Source of the DNA: Bacteroidetes bacterium B1(2017)
Lineage (GTDB): Bacteria; Bacteroidota; Bacteroidia; UKL13-3
Length of the DNA stretch: 64,000 nt
Direction: 5' to 3'
Assembly: GCA_002256395.1 (NCBI GenBank)
Contig: NKJG01000005.1
Span: forward strand, 124,001-188,000
The notes below the pieces were generated by a model that saw only the letters and a list, made by a program, of their open reading frames with translations, made no database searches and had not been told where the DNA came from. Positions 42,873 to 51,899 of the stretch are shown here, piece by piece (position 1 is the first letter of the stretch; every line of letters starts with the position of its first letter). A program made the position numbers and the translations under genes.

Positions 42873-42930
42873 ATGTTTCGGTAAACAAAAGTACCTAAAA
42901 CATGATTAAAATCAATGTTTCTTATAAAAA

Positions 42931-42964
42931 AACAAGGCCGCCTTTGTTGAAAAGCGGCCTTGTT
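42931..42964 (-). terminator. Intrinsic terminator of the ugd-uxs operon
   Basis: AACAAGGCCGC and GCGGCCTTGTT pair over a 12-base loop, followed on the minus strand by a T-run; it lies 20 bases after the uxs stop. Confidence 0.9.
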
Positions 42965-42984
42965 GGTATAGAAATTAGAACAAT

Positions 42985-43959
42985 TTAATCAAACCTATGT
43001 GCAGTTTTCATAAGTTCTTCGGTAGGTAAATTCTTAAAATACTCGTAGGTAATTTTTAATCCTTCTGCCCTACTTACTTTTGGTTCCCAGTTTAATATTT
43101 CTTTAGCCTTGGTAATATCTGGCTTACGTTGTTTTGGATCATCCTTAGGTAAAGGTTTAGAAATAAGCTTTTGGTTGGTACCCGTAAGTTTGATAATTTC
43201 TTCACCAAATTCACGAATGGTTATTTCATTTGGGTTACCAATGTTTACCGGATAAGCATAATCGCTCAAAAGCAATTTATAAATACCATCCACTAAATCG
43301 CTCACATAGCAGAAGCTACGTGTTTGACTTCCATCTCCAAACATGGTAAGATCTTCGCCGCGTAATGCCTGGCCAATAAAGGCAGGCAAAACTCTACCAT
43401 CATTTAGTCGCATACGAGGACCGTAGGTATTAAAAATACGAACGATACGAGTTTCTAAACCGTGAAAAGTATGGTAAGCCATGGTCATAGCTTCTTGAAA
43501 ACGCTTCGCTTCATCATACACTCCGCGAGGGCCAACAGGATTTACATTTCCCCAATATTCTTCTGTTTGAGGATGAACCATTGGATCGCCATATACCTCA
43601 CTTGTGGAAGCAATTAAAACTCTGGCATTTTTTACGCGAGCCAAACCCAAACAATTATGAATTCCTAAGGATCCAACTTTTAAGGTTTGGATAGGAATTT
43701 TTAAATAATCGATTGGACTAGCAGGTGAAGCAAAATGGAGGATATAATCTATTTTACCTGGTACATGAATGAACTTACTTACATCGTGGTTATAAAATTC
43801 AAACTCTTTTAATTTAAATAAGTGTTCGATATTTTTTAAATCACCTGTAATTAGGTTATCCATACCAACTACATCATAGCCCTCTGCTATAAAACGGTCG
43901 CATAGATGCGAACCAAGAAAGCCTGCGGCTCCCGTAATAAGTACTCTTCTATTTGCCAT
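42985..43959 (-). CDS. uxs: UDP-glucuronate decarboxylase (UDP-xylose synthase)
   Basis: A 324-residue short-chain dehydrogenase/epimerase that decarboxylates UDP-glucuronate to UDP-xylose with bound NAD. It has the Rossmann motif [23 protein letters not shown] and the Tyr-Lys pair [11 protein letters not shown] typical of Uxs, and [10 protein letters not shown]. The ATG at 43959 was chosen; it overlaps the ugd stop by one base (TAATG). A 43989 start would lie inside ugd. Together with ugd it forms a two-step route from UDP-glucose to UDP-xylose, presumably for a surface polysaccharide; no glycosyltransferases are adjacent. Confidence 0.88.
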   Translation of the reverse strand: MANRRVLITGAAGFLGSHLCDRFIAEGYDVVGMDNLITGDLKNIEHLFKLKEFEFYNHDVSKFIHVPGKIDYILHFASPASPIDYLKIPIQTLKVGSLGIHNCLGLARVKNARVLIASTSEVYGDPMVHPQTEEYWGNVNPVGPRGVYDEAKRFQEAMTMAYHTFHGLETRIVRIFNTYGPRMRLNDGRVLPAFIGQALRGEDLTMFGDGSQTRSFCYVSDLVDGIYKLLLSDYAYPVNIGNPNEITIREFGEEIIKLTGTNQKLISKPLPKDDPKQRKPDITKAKEILNWEPKVSRAEGLKITYEYFKNLPTEELMKTAHRFD

Positions 43960-45287
43960 TAGTTCTTTTGTGTATTTACTCCAATGCAATAATAGTCAAA
44001 GCCATGTTCTTCCATCTCTTCTTGATCGTAAATATTTCTACCATCAAAAATTACTTGACTCTTCATTAGCTTGCTCATTACCTTAAAGTTTGGTGTTCTA
44101 AACTCAGGCCATTCTGTAACAATTAATAATGCATCTGCATCTATTAACGCATCATTAGGGTCTTTGCTATATTCTATTTGCTCGCCTAAATCTTTTTTAG
44201 CCTCATGCATAGCTACTGGATCGTAGGCTCTAACATGTGCACCAGCATGCAATAACTTTTCAATAATAACCAAAGATGGAGCTTCACGCATATCATCTGT
44301 TTTTGGTTTGAAAGAAAGTCCCCACATAGCAAAGATTTTGCCTTTTAAATCGCCTTTAAAATGTGCGCTTATTTTATTAAACAATACGCTTTTTTGATCT
44401 TCATTTACATCTTCTACAGCTTGTAGAATACGCATTACATGACCATTTTCTTTAGCAGTTCTAATTAATGCTTTTACATCCTTAGGAAAACATGAACCAC
44501 CATATCCAATCCCAGGGTAAATAAAACGGTTTCCAATACGTGGGTCTGAACCAATACCTTTTCTTACCAAGTTTACATCTGCACCCATAATTTCACATAA
44601 ATTAGCAATGTCATTCATAAAGCTAATTTTTGTAGCAAGCATTGAGTTTGCAGCATATTTGGTCATTTCGGCGCTAGGAACATCCATAAAAATAATTGGA
44701 TGGCCATTTAACAAAAATGGTTTGTATAATTTACGCATTACATCTTCTGCCTTCTTAGATTCTACTCCAACAACAATTCTATCTGGCTTCAAGAAATCGT
44801 CAATAGCAGCACCTTCTTTTAAGAATTCAGGGTTAGAAGCTACGTCAAATTCAATATCTAACTTACGAGCATCTAATTCTTTTTTAACTGCTGCTCTAAC
44901 TTTTTGGGCGGTTCCTACTGGCACAGTACTCTTAGTAACAACAACAATATGGTTATTAATATGTGAACCAATTTCTTTGGCAACACCTAATACATATTTC
45001 AAATCTGCTGAACCATCTTCGCCTGGAGGTGTTCCCACAGCAATAAACGCAACATCTGCATCAGGAATGTTTTCTCCAAGATTGGTAGAAAAACTCAATC
45101 TTCCTTTTTCATAATTACGAATCACCATTTCTTCAAGACCTGGCTCATAAATTGGCATAATGCCTTTTTTTAGGTTTTCAATTTTCTTTGCATCAACATC
45201 GATACATACAACATCAATACCGACCTCAGCAAAACAGGTTCCTGTTACTAGGCCTACATAACCAGTTCCAATGACTACAATTTTCAT
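43959..45287 (-). CDS. ugd: UDP-glucose 6-dehydrogenase
   Basis: A 442-residue NAD-dependent enzyme oxidising UDP-glucose twice to UDP-glucuronate. The N-terminal Rossmann motif is [18 protein letters not shown], the catalytic Cys lies in [10 protein letters not shown], and the C-terminal domain has [14 protein letters not shown]. Standard length. Coupled to uxs by a one-base overlap, so its product is passed straight to the decarboxylase. Confidence 0.95.
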   Translation of the reverse strand: MKIVVIGTGYVGLVTGTCFAEVGIDVVCIDVDAKKIENLKKGIMPIYEPGLEEMVIRNYEKGRLSFSTNLGENIPDADVAFIAVGTPPGEDGSADLKYVLGVAKEIGSHINNHIVVVTKSTVPVGTAQKVRAAVKKELDARKLDIEFDVASNPEFLKEGAAIDDFLKPDRIVVGVESKKAEDVMRKLYKPFLLNGHPIIFMDVPSAEMTKYAANSMLATKISFMNDIANLCEIMGADVNLVRKGIGSDPRIGNRFIYPGIGYGGSCFPKDVKALIRTAKENGHVMRILQAVEDVNEDQKSVLFNKISAHFKGDLKGKIFAMWGLSFKPKTDDMREAPSLVIIEKLLHAGAHVRAYDPVAMHEAKKDLGEQIEYSKDPNDALIDADALLIVTEWPEFRTPNFKVMSKLMKSQVIFDGRNIYDQEEMEEHGFDYYCIGVNTQKN

Positions 45288-45469
45288 TTTATGTAATTTT
45301 TAAATAGTTTGAACTTAATGGGTATTTTGAATTAGATGCAACTAAAATAGAATTTCTACTACACTTACTCCAATTCTGATACTCGGAACGAAAATAGTAA
45401 AAGGATTTAGATTAAAATATGCTTTCCTTCCACGAGTGTATTTTTTTTTAGAATCAGGCTAAAAAAACT

Positions 45470-45477
45470 CATATTTG
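45470..45477 (+). promoter_or_regulatory. Possible -7 box for the barrel/waaA pair (CATATTTG)
   Basis: CATATTTG differs by one base from TAnnTTTG and ends seven bases before the ATG at 45485; a run of nine T (45441-45449) lies about 20 bases upstream. Confidence 0.3.
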
Positions 45478-45484
45478 TTACCAA

Positions 45485-46252
45485 ATGATAAAGAAAACTA
45501 GCCTCCTAAGGGGTCTTTTATTTTTACTACTATTCCCCTTCTGCCTACAGGCACAAGACAAATACATGTTTAGCAACAAAATTGCCAATATTCAAATCAT
45601 GTATAATTACCATATTCCTTCGGGAAATTTTGGCAAGCTTTATGGCAACTTTAACGCCATTGGATGTGGGGGATTGTTAAAAACTAAGAACAATTGGGTG
45701 GTATCGGCCGAGCTAAATTACCTTTTTGGGAAAGAAATTAAAGAATTATCGCTTTTAGATAACTTAACTACCAGTGGTGGCTACCTAAGTTCAGTTGGTG
45801 GAGCTCCCGGAAATTATTTAGTAAACATGAGGGGTATTTCTTCCTTTGTTAGGGCAGGAAGAGTCCTCGCTTGGAATAAACGAAATATGAATAGTGGCAT
45901 CTTAATTAAAGGTGGAATAGGAATTATTCAGCACCATATTAACCTTCAAGCTCAGGAAAGTGATATTCCTCAAATAGACTTAAACTATTCTAAAGGCTAT
46001 GATAGATATAGCACTGGAATTGCTTTTAACGAATTTATTGGGTATAGCTATCAAAGCAGCAATAGACTTATAAATTTTTATATTGGTGTTGATTTAATGC
46101 AGGCCCAAACGCAAAACCGACGTGGATATAATTATGATAAGATGGCCTACGACCTAGGGAAGAAAAACGACTTTTCAACTTCGTTTAGGTTTGGTTGGAT
46201 GATTCCAATTTATCTAAACACCAAAGAAGAAAACGAATTTCAATTTAGGTAG
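45485..46252 (+). CDS. Outer membrane beta-barrel protein next to waaA
   Basis: A 255-residue exported protein: signal MIKKTSLLRGLLFLLLFPFC, then LQAQ, and a barrel-like body with FGKLYGNFNAIGCGGLLKTK, SAELNYLFG, GIAFNEFIGYSYQ and a late FRFGWMIPIYLN strand. I know similar proteins beside the Kdo transferase gene in other Bacteroidota, but no function. It ends one base before waaA, so they form an operon and a link to lipopolysaccharide or envelope assembly is plausible by context only. Confidence 0.7.
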   Translation: MIKKTSLLRGLLFLLLFPFCLQAQDKYMFSNKIANIQIMYNYHIPSGNFGKLYGNFNAIGCGGLLKTKNNWVVSAELNYLFGKEIKELSLLDNLTTSGGYLSSVGGAPGNYLVNMRGISSFVRAGRVLAWNKRNMNSGILIKGGIGIIQHHINLQAQESDIPQIDLNYSKGYDRYSTGIAFNEFIGYSYQSSNRLINFYIGVDLMQAQTQNRRGYNYDKMAYDLGKKNDFSTSFRFGWMIPIYLNTKEENEFQFR

Positions 46253-46253
46253 C

Positions 46254-47510
46254 ATGCTAAACCTTGCTGGGTATTTTCTTTACATTATTAGCACCCAATG
46301 CTATTTTTTATTGGTTCGGTTAATTGCCCCAATAAATGGCCGAGCCAAGCTTTTGTGGCAAGGACAGGTGGGCTTATTGCAAAAGATAAAAGAAACAGAA
46401 TCTACCATTTCTGGAAAATCAATTTGGATTCACAGTTCTTCTTTAGGCGAATTTGAACAAGGTCGACCTGTTATTGAAGCGCTAAAAAAACGCTATCCTA
46501 GTCATCGCATAATCGCAACTTTCTTTTCTCCTTCAGGTTATGAGCATATGAAAAACGATACCTTTTGCGATGCGGTATATTACCTCCCATTTGAAAGCAA
46601 AAAAAATGCAAAAGAACTTGTCAAAGCACTTAAGCCTGAACTTGCTTTTTGGGTGAAATATGATTTTTGGTTTTTCTATTTAAGCGAATTAAGAAAACAA
46701 AACATCCCAGTATTTTTGTTAGCCGCACAGTTCCGACCAACACAGTTATTCTTTAAATGGTATGGAGTGTTTAAGCGCAATTTACTTAAACAATTCACCT
46801 ACATTTTTTGCCAAAACCAACACTCACAAGACCTACTTAATTCTATTCAAATAAATAATCATATTCTTACCGGAGATAATAGATACGATAGGGTATTGCA
46901 GAATATTCATCCCGAATTTGAATTACCTTTTATTGCAGATTTTAAAGGTTCAAGTTTTTTATTAATTGCTGGGAGTTCTTATAAAAACGAAGAGGAAATT
47001 ATTAAACAGGCCAAAGAGAATGTGGGTGATTTTAAAGTAATTTTTGCCCCGCATTTTATTGATGAACAAAGATTAATTTCAATTGAAAAACTATTCGGCG
47101 AAGGATGTATTAGATATTCAACAATCAACTCCATTGAAGACTTGCACAACAAAAATATCCTTATACTAGATAGCATTGGAAAACTCTCTCGAGTATACCG
47201 ATATGCCGATGCCGCTTTTATTGGTGGCGGCTATTGGGAGAATGGATTGCACAATTGTTTAGAGGCGGCAGCTTTTGGAATGCCCATTTGTTTTGGCCCA
47301 AAACTTCGACGATTTCCAGAGGCTCATGAATTGGTTCAGCAAACTATTGGAACACCAATTAACACTTCCCTTGAATTTATTTCATGGTTCAAGCATTTAT
47401 TAGATGACCCAAGTTACACTCAAAAAATATCTTTAAAATGTAGAGAATTTGTTGCCTCCAATAAAGGGGCAACAGAGAAAGTACTGCAAAAAATAACGGA
47501 ACTTGTTTAG
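46254..47510 (+). CDS. waaA: 3-deoxy-D-manno-octulosonic acid (Kdo) transferase WaaA
   Basis: A 418-residue GT-B glycosyltransferase that adds Kdo to lipid A. It has an N-terminal membrane anchor (about 4-24), the family motif HSSSLGEFEQGRPVIE with the catalytic Glu, FFSPSGYE, ACCEPTOR-side KYDFWFFYL, and the C-terminal donor site GGGYWENGLHNCLEAAAFG. Length is normal. This shows that the cell makes lipid A with Kdo. Confidence 0.93.
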   Translation: MLNLAGYFLYIISTQCYFLLVRLIAPINGRAKLLWQGQVGLLQKIKETESTISGKSIWIHSSSLGEFEQGRPVIEALKKRYPSHRIIATFFSPSGYEHMKNDTFCDAVYYLPFESKKNAKELVKALKPELAFWVKYDFWFFYLSELRKQNIPVFLLAAQFRPTQLFFKWYGVFKRNLLKQFTYIFCQNQHSQDLLNSIQINNHILTGDNRYDRVLQNIHPEFELPFIADFKGSSFLLIAGSSYKNEEEIIKQAKENVGDFKVIFAPHFIDEQRLISIEKLFGEGCIRYSTINSIEDLHNKNILILDSIGKLSRVYRYADAAFIGGGYWENGLHNCLEAAAFGMPICFGPKLRRFPEAHELVQQTIGTPINTSLEFISWFKHLLDDPSYTQKISLKCREFVASNKGATEKVLQKITELV

Positions 47511-47514
47511 GCTC

Positions 47515-47721
47515 TTATTCCTTACCTTGATTCTTCCTTCTAGCACGTTCCTCATCCAAATAATTCTTTAAGGAATCTGTTTGATGTTCACTTAAAGGCC
47601 TTGGCTGCTCAATAGTTTCAGCAGCTTTGGGTTCAGCCTTCTTTTTGCAAACATGGCACGAAAATAGGCTCAGCAAACTAATGCTGAACAACAAACTTAA
47701 ACGTAAATAAAACGCCTTCAT
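47515..47721 (-). CDS. Small lipoprotein of unknown function
   Basis: A 68-residue protein with a signal peptide and lipobox (LLSLFSC, Cys22), then HVCKKKAEPKAAETIEQPRP and a charged helical tail (LKNYLDEERARRKNQ). It starts 44 bases inside the 3' end of the T9SS gene, in another frame, and ends five bases from waaA. The charged tail resembles small envelope stress-type lipoproteins, but there is no clear family. Confidence 0.6.
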   Translation of the reverse strand: MKAFYLRLSLLFSISLLSLFSCHVCKKKAEPKAAETIEQPRPLSEHQTDSLKNYLDEERARRKNQGKE

Positions 47722-49537
47722 CAGTACTTAAATTTACAAAATACAATCCTTCTGGAATCTCTCTCGTATCGAGTTGTAATTGGTTTAAGCCAGCCTTAGC
47801 CCAATCTTTCGTTATTACCTCATGTAACTTTCCATCCATACTTGAAAGCTCTACGCGAAGCATTTTTTTCTGAGTTAACTCAAACTCAAAATGAAGTATC
47901 TCACTACTAGGATTTGGATATACTTTTATTGGTGCATGCTCACTTACACTCGCCTCCACCCCACTTAATGGGTCATTGGTTTGTACGCGTCCTATCCAGG
48001 TTCTATTCTGACTTCCAACTGTTCCCCAAGAGCCATTTAACCAAGCTACTCCAAGCTCATTGTATTTACGCTGTATGCCAGTATAATCGCCCCAACGCTC
48101 AACGGTATCGCCAATAACACGGATGTTACCTTCTCCCTTTTTCACAAATACTGGGCCTGATACATTGAAGTTTCTATCCACATACACCACAGTAGTTCCA
48201 GGGAATTGTTTTGACGAAACATGCGAAAAAGTAATCATGCTGCTATGATCTCCATTGGCACCCGAACCTACATAGGCTATACTTGGGTACCCAAAATCTA
48301 GGGTATCAGACGAAATAATTGTTCCTTCTAAACGTGGTGTAGCTGTCCAAATATTATGTATTCTACCAAAATAAATACTTGGGCTAAACAATGTAGGATC
48401 AATGGTATTACCGCAATAACTTATCACCCCATTTTCGTACATGGCACTTAATACTCGTGAATCATTTGTTTGTAATTTCATGCCATTGGGTTGGATGGCG
48501 TTTGGTTGCAAACCATAGTGAACAGGGTTTTTTAGGACACGCATTCCCAGGCTTGCCTTACCAGATTTTATGGTATTCGTTATATAATGAACAAAAACCG
48601 TATCATTATCTAAATCGGATGGGCGTTGTGATAAGAAATACATTTCGGGACCATATAATTTTGAGCCTCCTTTTGCCGGGCAAATGCTCCATACTGCTTT
48701 GCCATTGTATTTAATATTATTATATATCTTTTGAGGCAATGAATCGCCACTATACCCTTTGGTTTTATCTACTTGCCAGATATAGGATTCTAAGAAACCA
48801 TTCTTCCAAAAAGTATTATCTTTAAGTCTATTTACCGTAATAAATAATTCATCATTGCTCAAGGAAATAATTGGATAATCGCTCCAGCTGCTATCGCCAG
48901 TAATATTGCCTGGCAATTGGTATAAATTCCAGGTTTTACTAGGGTCATTGCTGGTTGAAAAAGCAACAATAATTCTTGTATCTACACTTGAGCTTCCTTG
49001 CAAAAACACCACAATAAACCTATCGGCAACAGGGTCGTATATAGTGCGCGGGTCGTAGGTTCTATTAAGTGTTCCTAAGGCCTGACCCAATACTTGCAAG
49101 GTTTTACCAGTAACCATTTTACCGGTATCGTTATAGATGTTTAGGTTGGTATTTACGCAACTAATCATCATACCATTATTACCAATACAAAAATCATTAT
49201 CGTTTGGAGTACCTTGGGTAACGTTGCCATTAAAACTACGTGTAACGCTTGGAGCAATGGCGGGTGCCTTTTTATTGAAAACGGCTCCTTTAGTTGCCAA
49301 AGCACGTTGTGCATCTAGTGCTTGTTTCTTTGCTTGAAAATCGTTGAGTGGCGAAGGCGCTGCTTTAATTGTAATAATATGAGCTTCGGGTAAGGAAGGC
49401 AATTCCATTAAATTTACGGTAGCACCTTTGGGACTAACAATTGTTTTTGCCTCATAACTTAAACCCGCATCCGATTTTTGTGCAAAGGCATACCCTATAC
49501 TTATTGATAATAGAACACCAAGGATTTGTTTTTTCAT
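47678..49537 (-). CDS. T9SS-sorted secreted protein, function unknown
   Basis: A 619-residue exported protein. The signal is MKKQILGVLLSISIGYAFAQ. The body has repeated beta-propeller-like strands (AFSTSNDPSKTWNLYQLPG, DPRTIYDPVADRFIVVFLQG) as in sialidase- or glycosidase-like propellers, with no catalytic residues recognised. The C-terminus is a Por/T9SS type A sorting domain (VYPNPSSEILHFEF to GLYFVNLSTDEG and KFVVQH). Start 49537 gives the signal peptide; the frame is open to 49558. Likely found outside the cell. Confidence 0.8.
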   Translation of the reverse strand: MKKQILGVLLSISIGYAFAQKSDAGLSYEAKTIVSPKGATVNLMELPSLPEAHIITIKAAPSPLNDFQAKKQALDAQRALATKGAVFNKKAPAIAPSVTRSFNGNVTQGTPNDNDFCIGNNGMMISCVNTNLNIYNDTGKMVTGKTLQVLGQALGTLNRTYDPRTIYDPVADRFIVVFLQGSSSVDTRIIVAFSTSNDPSKTWNLYQLPGNITGDSSWSDYPIISLSNDELFITVNRLKDNTFWKNGFLESYIWQVDKTKGYSGDSLPQKIYNNIKYNGKAVWSICPAKGGSKLYGPEMYFLSQRPSDLDNDTVFVHYITNTIKSGKASLGMRVLKNPVHYGLQPNAIQPNGMKLQTNDSRVLSAMYENGVISYCGNTIDPTLFSPSIYFGRIHNIWTATPRLEGTIISSDTLDFGYPSIAYVGSGANGDHSSMITFSHVSSKQFPGTTVVYVDRNFNVSGPVFVKKGEGNIRVIGDTVERWGDYTGIQRKYNELGVAWLNGSWGTVGSQNRTWIGRVQTNDPLSGVEASVSEHAPIKVYPNPSSEILHFEFELTQKKMLRVELSSMDGKLHEVITKDWAKAGLNQLQLDTREIPEGLYFVNLSTDEGVLFTFKFVVQH

Positions 49538-49594
49538 GTATGTAGAATTCTGAGGCAAGGTAAATAAAAGAGATGAGCTAAACCAAATTGTTGT

Positions 49595-50038
49595 TTATGG
49601 ATCAACACGCTTCCATGTTTCGCTGCGCCCAATCATAGAAATGCCTATGTATCCACGTATATCCAATTGGTTATTATCGGCACTAAGAGTCATTTTGCAG
49701 CTATAGGTCTTTCCATTTTTAGGGTCATAAATTTGCCCGTTTTGCCAAACTTTATCATCGGCATCAAAGGTAAAACCTGTAAGCATAAGCAAGCCTTGTA
49801 TTTTGCGTGTGCGCTTACTTACATCAGGGTTTTCCTTATCTAATTTAGGTTTCCCTTGGGCATCTAATGGTTGATCCAACCAAACTAAATTGCCATAGAA
49901 ATAATCGCCAGTTCTAAATATTTTTATTTTTCCTGTACCTTTTGGATTAATCCAAGTGCCAACAACATCATCGGCACTTTGTGCAAATAAAAAAGTTGCA
50001 AAACATAAAAAGCTAAATGCTAAAAGTATTTTTTTCAT
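49595..50038 (-). CDS. DUF2147 family exported protein
   Basis: A 147-residue protein with a signal peptide (MKKILLAFSFLCFATFLFAQ) and a DUF2147 lipocalin-like domain: DDVVGTWINPKGTGKIKIF, GLLMLTGFTFDADDKVWQNG, IYDPKNGKTYSCKMTLS and LDIRGYIGISMIGRSETW. The last motif is the family's most conserved part. The family is common in Bacteroidota and Proteobacteria; function unknown. It follows selD by 39 bases on the same strand. Confidence 0.88.
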   Translation of the reverse strand: MKKILLAFSFLCFATFLFAQSADDVVGTWINPKGTGKIKIFRTGDYFYGNLVWLDQPLDAQGKPKLDKENPDVSKRTRKIQGLLMLTGFTFDADDKVWQNGQIYDPKNGKTYSCKMTLSADNNQLDIRGYIGISMIGRSETWKRVDP

Positions 50039-50077
50039 GGGTTTGTTTTTGGTGTATTCGAAGAAACAAAATCTATC

Positions 50078-51109
50078 TTACTTTATCAATACTGTTTTCG
50101 ATTGCTTTGGCAAAATTGCACCAATAATCGCGGCATGGTTCAAACCATCGGCATTTAATAAGGCCATTACCTCATTTACTTTAGAAGGAGCAACTGAAAT
50201 TAAAAGTCCTCCACTTGTTTGTGGATCATTTAATACTTGAAAGGCTTTTAAATCTATTAAACCATCTACCTTTAACTCATGCGAGTTCCAGTTTCTAGTG
50301 GTATTATCGGGCATGATGTTAAGAGCCAAATACTCGTCCAAGAAAGGAAAGCTTGGCACCTGGCTCCATACAATTTCTGCCGAAACTTGGTTCGAACACA
50401 ACTCCATTAAATGCCCTAATAAACCAAAGCCGGTAACATCCGTTAAAGCATGTACTTCTGTAATTTGACTTAATGCAGCACCAACAGAATTTAATTTACA
50501 CATAGAATCTATGGCCGCTTTAGCATGTTCTTCTTTGGCCGCTTTACGTTTAATGGCGGTTCCCAAAATTCCAGTGCCCAATTGTTTTGTTAATATTAAA
50601 ACGTCACCTATTTCGGGTGTATTATTTCTCTTTAAGTTTTCGGTTCGAACCAAACCTGTAACGGTTAATCCAAATAGTGGTTCTTTACTATCTATGCTAT
50701 GGCCACCAGCTATAGGAATTCCTGCATCTTCGCAAATTTTACGCGCACCATCCATTACTTTACCAGCCAACTCTAATGGCAAAGTTTCCATAGGCCAACC
50801 TAGTAAAGCATTGGCAAATATGGGTTTGCCACCCATAGCATAAATATCGCTAATGGCATTTGCCGAGGCAATTCTACCAAAATCGTAGGCATCGTTTACA
50901 ATAGGCATAAAAAAATCAACCGTATTTATTACACTCATGCCGGTACCTAAATCCCAAACTGCCGCATCATCGTTGCTATTGTTTCCAACCAATAATTCTT
51001 TAAAAGAAGTACCACTTCTTTGGCTCAAAATTTTCTCCAAATCGGCAGGTGCAATTTTACATCCACAACCCGCCTTGTGCGAGTATTCGGTAAGTTTATA
51101 GTCGGTCAT
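50078..51109 (-). CDS. selD: Selenide, water dikinase SelD
   Basis: A 343-residue enzyme making selenophosphate from selenide and ATP for tRNA 2-selenouridine, selenocysteine or selenium cofactors. The N-terminal flexible segment has Cys15-Gly-Cys17-Lys (AGCGCK), the ATP site has NSNDDAAVWDLG, and GGHSIDSKEPLFGL and DPQTSGGLLI are conserved. It uses Cys at the usual Cys/Sec position. The window shows no selenoprotein and the peroxidase at 26117 is a Cys form, so the selenium may go to tRNA. Confidence 0.93.
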   Translation of the reverse strand: MTDYKLTEYSHKAGCGCKIAPADLEKILSQRSGTSFKELLVGNNSNDDAAVWDLGTGMSVINTVDFFMPIVNDAYDFGRIASANAISDIYAMGGKPIFANALLGWPMETLPLELAGKVMDGARKICEDAGIPIAGGHSIDSKEPLFGLTVTGLVRTENLKRNNTPEIGDVLILTKQLGTGILGTAIKRKAAKEEHAKAAIDSMCKLNSVGAALSQITEVHALTDVTGFGLLGHLMELCSNQVSAEIVWSQVPSFPFLDEYLALNIMPDNTTRNWNSHELKVDGLIDLKAFQVLNDPQTSGGLLISVAPSKVNEVMALLNADGLNHAAIIGAILPKQSKTVLIK

Positions 51110-51174
51110 AGTTCTTTCTTTTTTGAAAAAGCAAAGTAAGTACTATCTGTTATAAATGAGAATTATTATTTTAT

Positions 51175-51390
51175 AGAAGAAGAAGAAAGTGAAAGTGAAA
51201 GAGAAAGCCCATCCTTCTCGTTCTGTTTCTGTTTCTTCATCCATTCAAAGAAGAAGAAAGTGAAAGTGAAAGAGAAAGCCCATCCTTCTCGTTCTGTTTC
51301 TGTTTCTTCTTCTATTCAAAGTAGAAAGAAAGTGAAAGTGAAAGAGAAAGCCCCTCGTTCTTGTTCTGTTTCTGTTTCTTCTTCCCCTTA
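51175..51390. repeat. Three palindromic purine/pyrimidine repeat units (71-72 bases)
   Basis: Three copies about 71-72 bases apart (anchored at GAAAGT 51185, 51256 and 51328) each have a purine arm (AGAAAGTGAAAGTGAAAGAG) and a pyrimidine arm (CTTCTCGTTCTGTTTCTGTT) that are roughly complementary across an AAGCCCATCC spacer, so each unit can fold as a hairpin. The third copy is more degenerate. They fill much of the gap between selD and the four-helix-bundle gene; nothing else is seen in 51110-51475. Confidence 0.9.
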
Positions 51391-51475
51391 TCTTGTTTCT
51401 TGCATTTAATTTATTTTGGACTATTTAAAACATTTGAAAACGTATTTATTTTGTATTGTTAAAAAATCAATTAAA

Positions 51476-51823
51476 ATGTTCCCTTTTGAAAAGCTAGTAG
51501 TTTACAATAAGGCCTTTCTTTTGCAAGGAAGGGTAATGGATTTTCTGAAAAACAATAAAAGTTTGCCTGTTTATTTGAGAAATCAATATGGTAGAGCAAG
51601 TTTAAGTATAATGCTTAATCTGGCTGAAGGAAGCGGTCGATCAACAAATAAGGATCGAAAATTTTTCTTTGTTGTTGCTCGCGGTTCAGTATTTGAATGT
51701 GCTGCAATACTCGATCTACTATTAGCCCAAAAGGAGGTAAATCCAATTTTTCACAATGAAATAAAAACTTCTTATGAAGAAATTTCCCGCATGCTTTTTG
51801 CAATGATTAAAAATCTAGAATGA
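51476..51823 (+). CDS. Four-helix-bundle protein (23S rRNA IVS-like)
   Basis: A 115-residue all-helical protein matching the TIGR02436/23S-IVS-like family: FEKLVVYNKAF at the start, the hallmark LNLAEGSGR at residues 47-55, then KDRKFFFVVARGSVFECAAIL and an amphipathic last helix. Relatives are encoded in insertions of 23S rRNA genes, or serve as accessory proteins (Avd) of diversity-generating retroelements; neither an rRNA gene nor a retroelement is in this window, so it is an orphan. It is flanked on both sides by the same palindromic repeats. Start 51476 replaces the longer frame from 51416. Function unknown. Confidence 0.85.
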   Translation: MFPFEKLVVYNKAFLLQGRVMDFLKNNKSLPVYLRNQYGRASLSIMLNLAEGSGRSTNKDRKFFFVVARGSVFECAAILDLLLAQKEVNPIFHNEIKTSYEEISRMLFAMIKNLE

Positions 51824-51893
51824 GGAAGAAGAAGAAAGTGAAAGAGAAAGTGAAAGCCCCTCGTTCTCGTTTTGTTTCTGTTTTTACTTCTTA
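51823..51893. repeat. Fourth palindromic repeat unit, downstream flank
   Basis: A fourth copy of the unit (AGGAAGAAGAAGAAAGTGAA ... then CCCCTCGTTCTCGTTTTGTT) starts at the stop codon of the four-helix-bundle gene, so the gene is enclosed by the element on both sides. Confidence 0.85.
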
Positions 51894-51899
51894 ATTTGC

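Noticed and set aside
50580-50600. tRNA-like GGTTCGAACC T-arm motif
   Set aside because: It lies in frame inside the selD coding sequence with no cloverleaf partner segments.
51476-51823. Accessory protein of a diversity-generating retroelement
   Set aside because: No reverse transcriptase, template repeat or variable repeat is present in the window.
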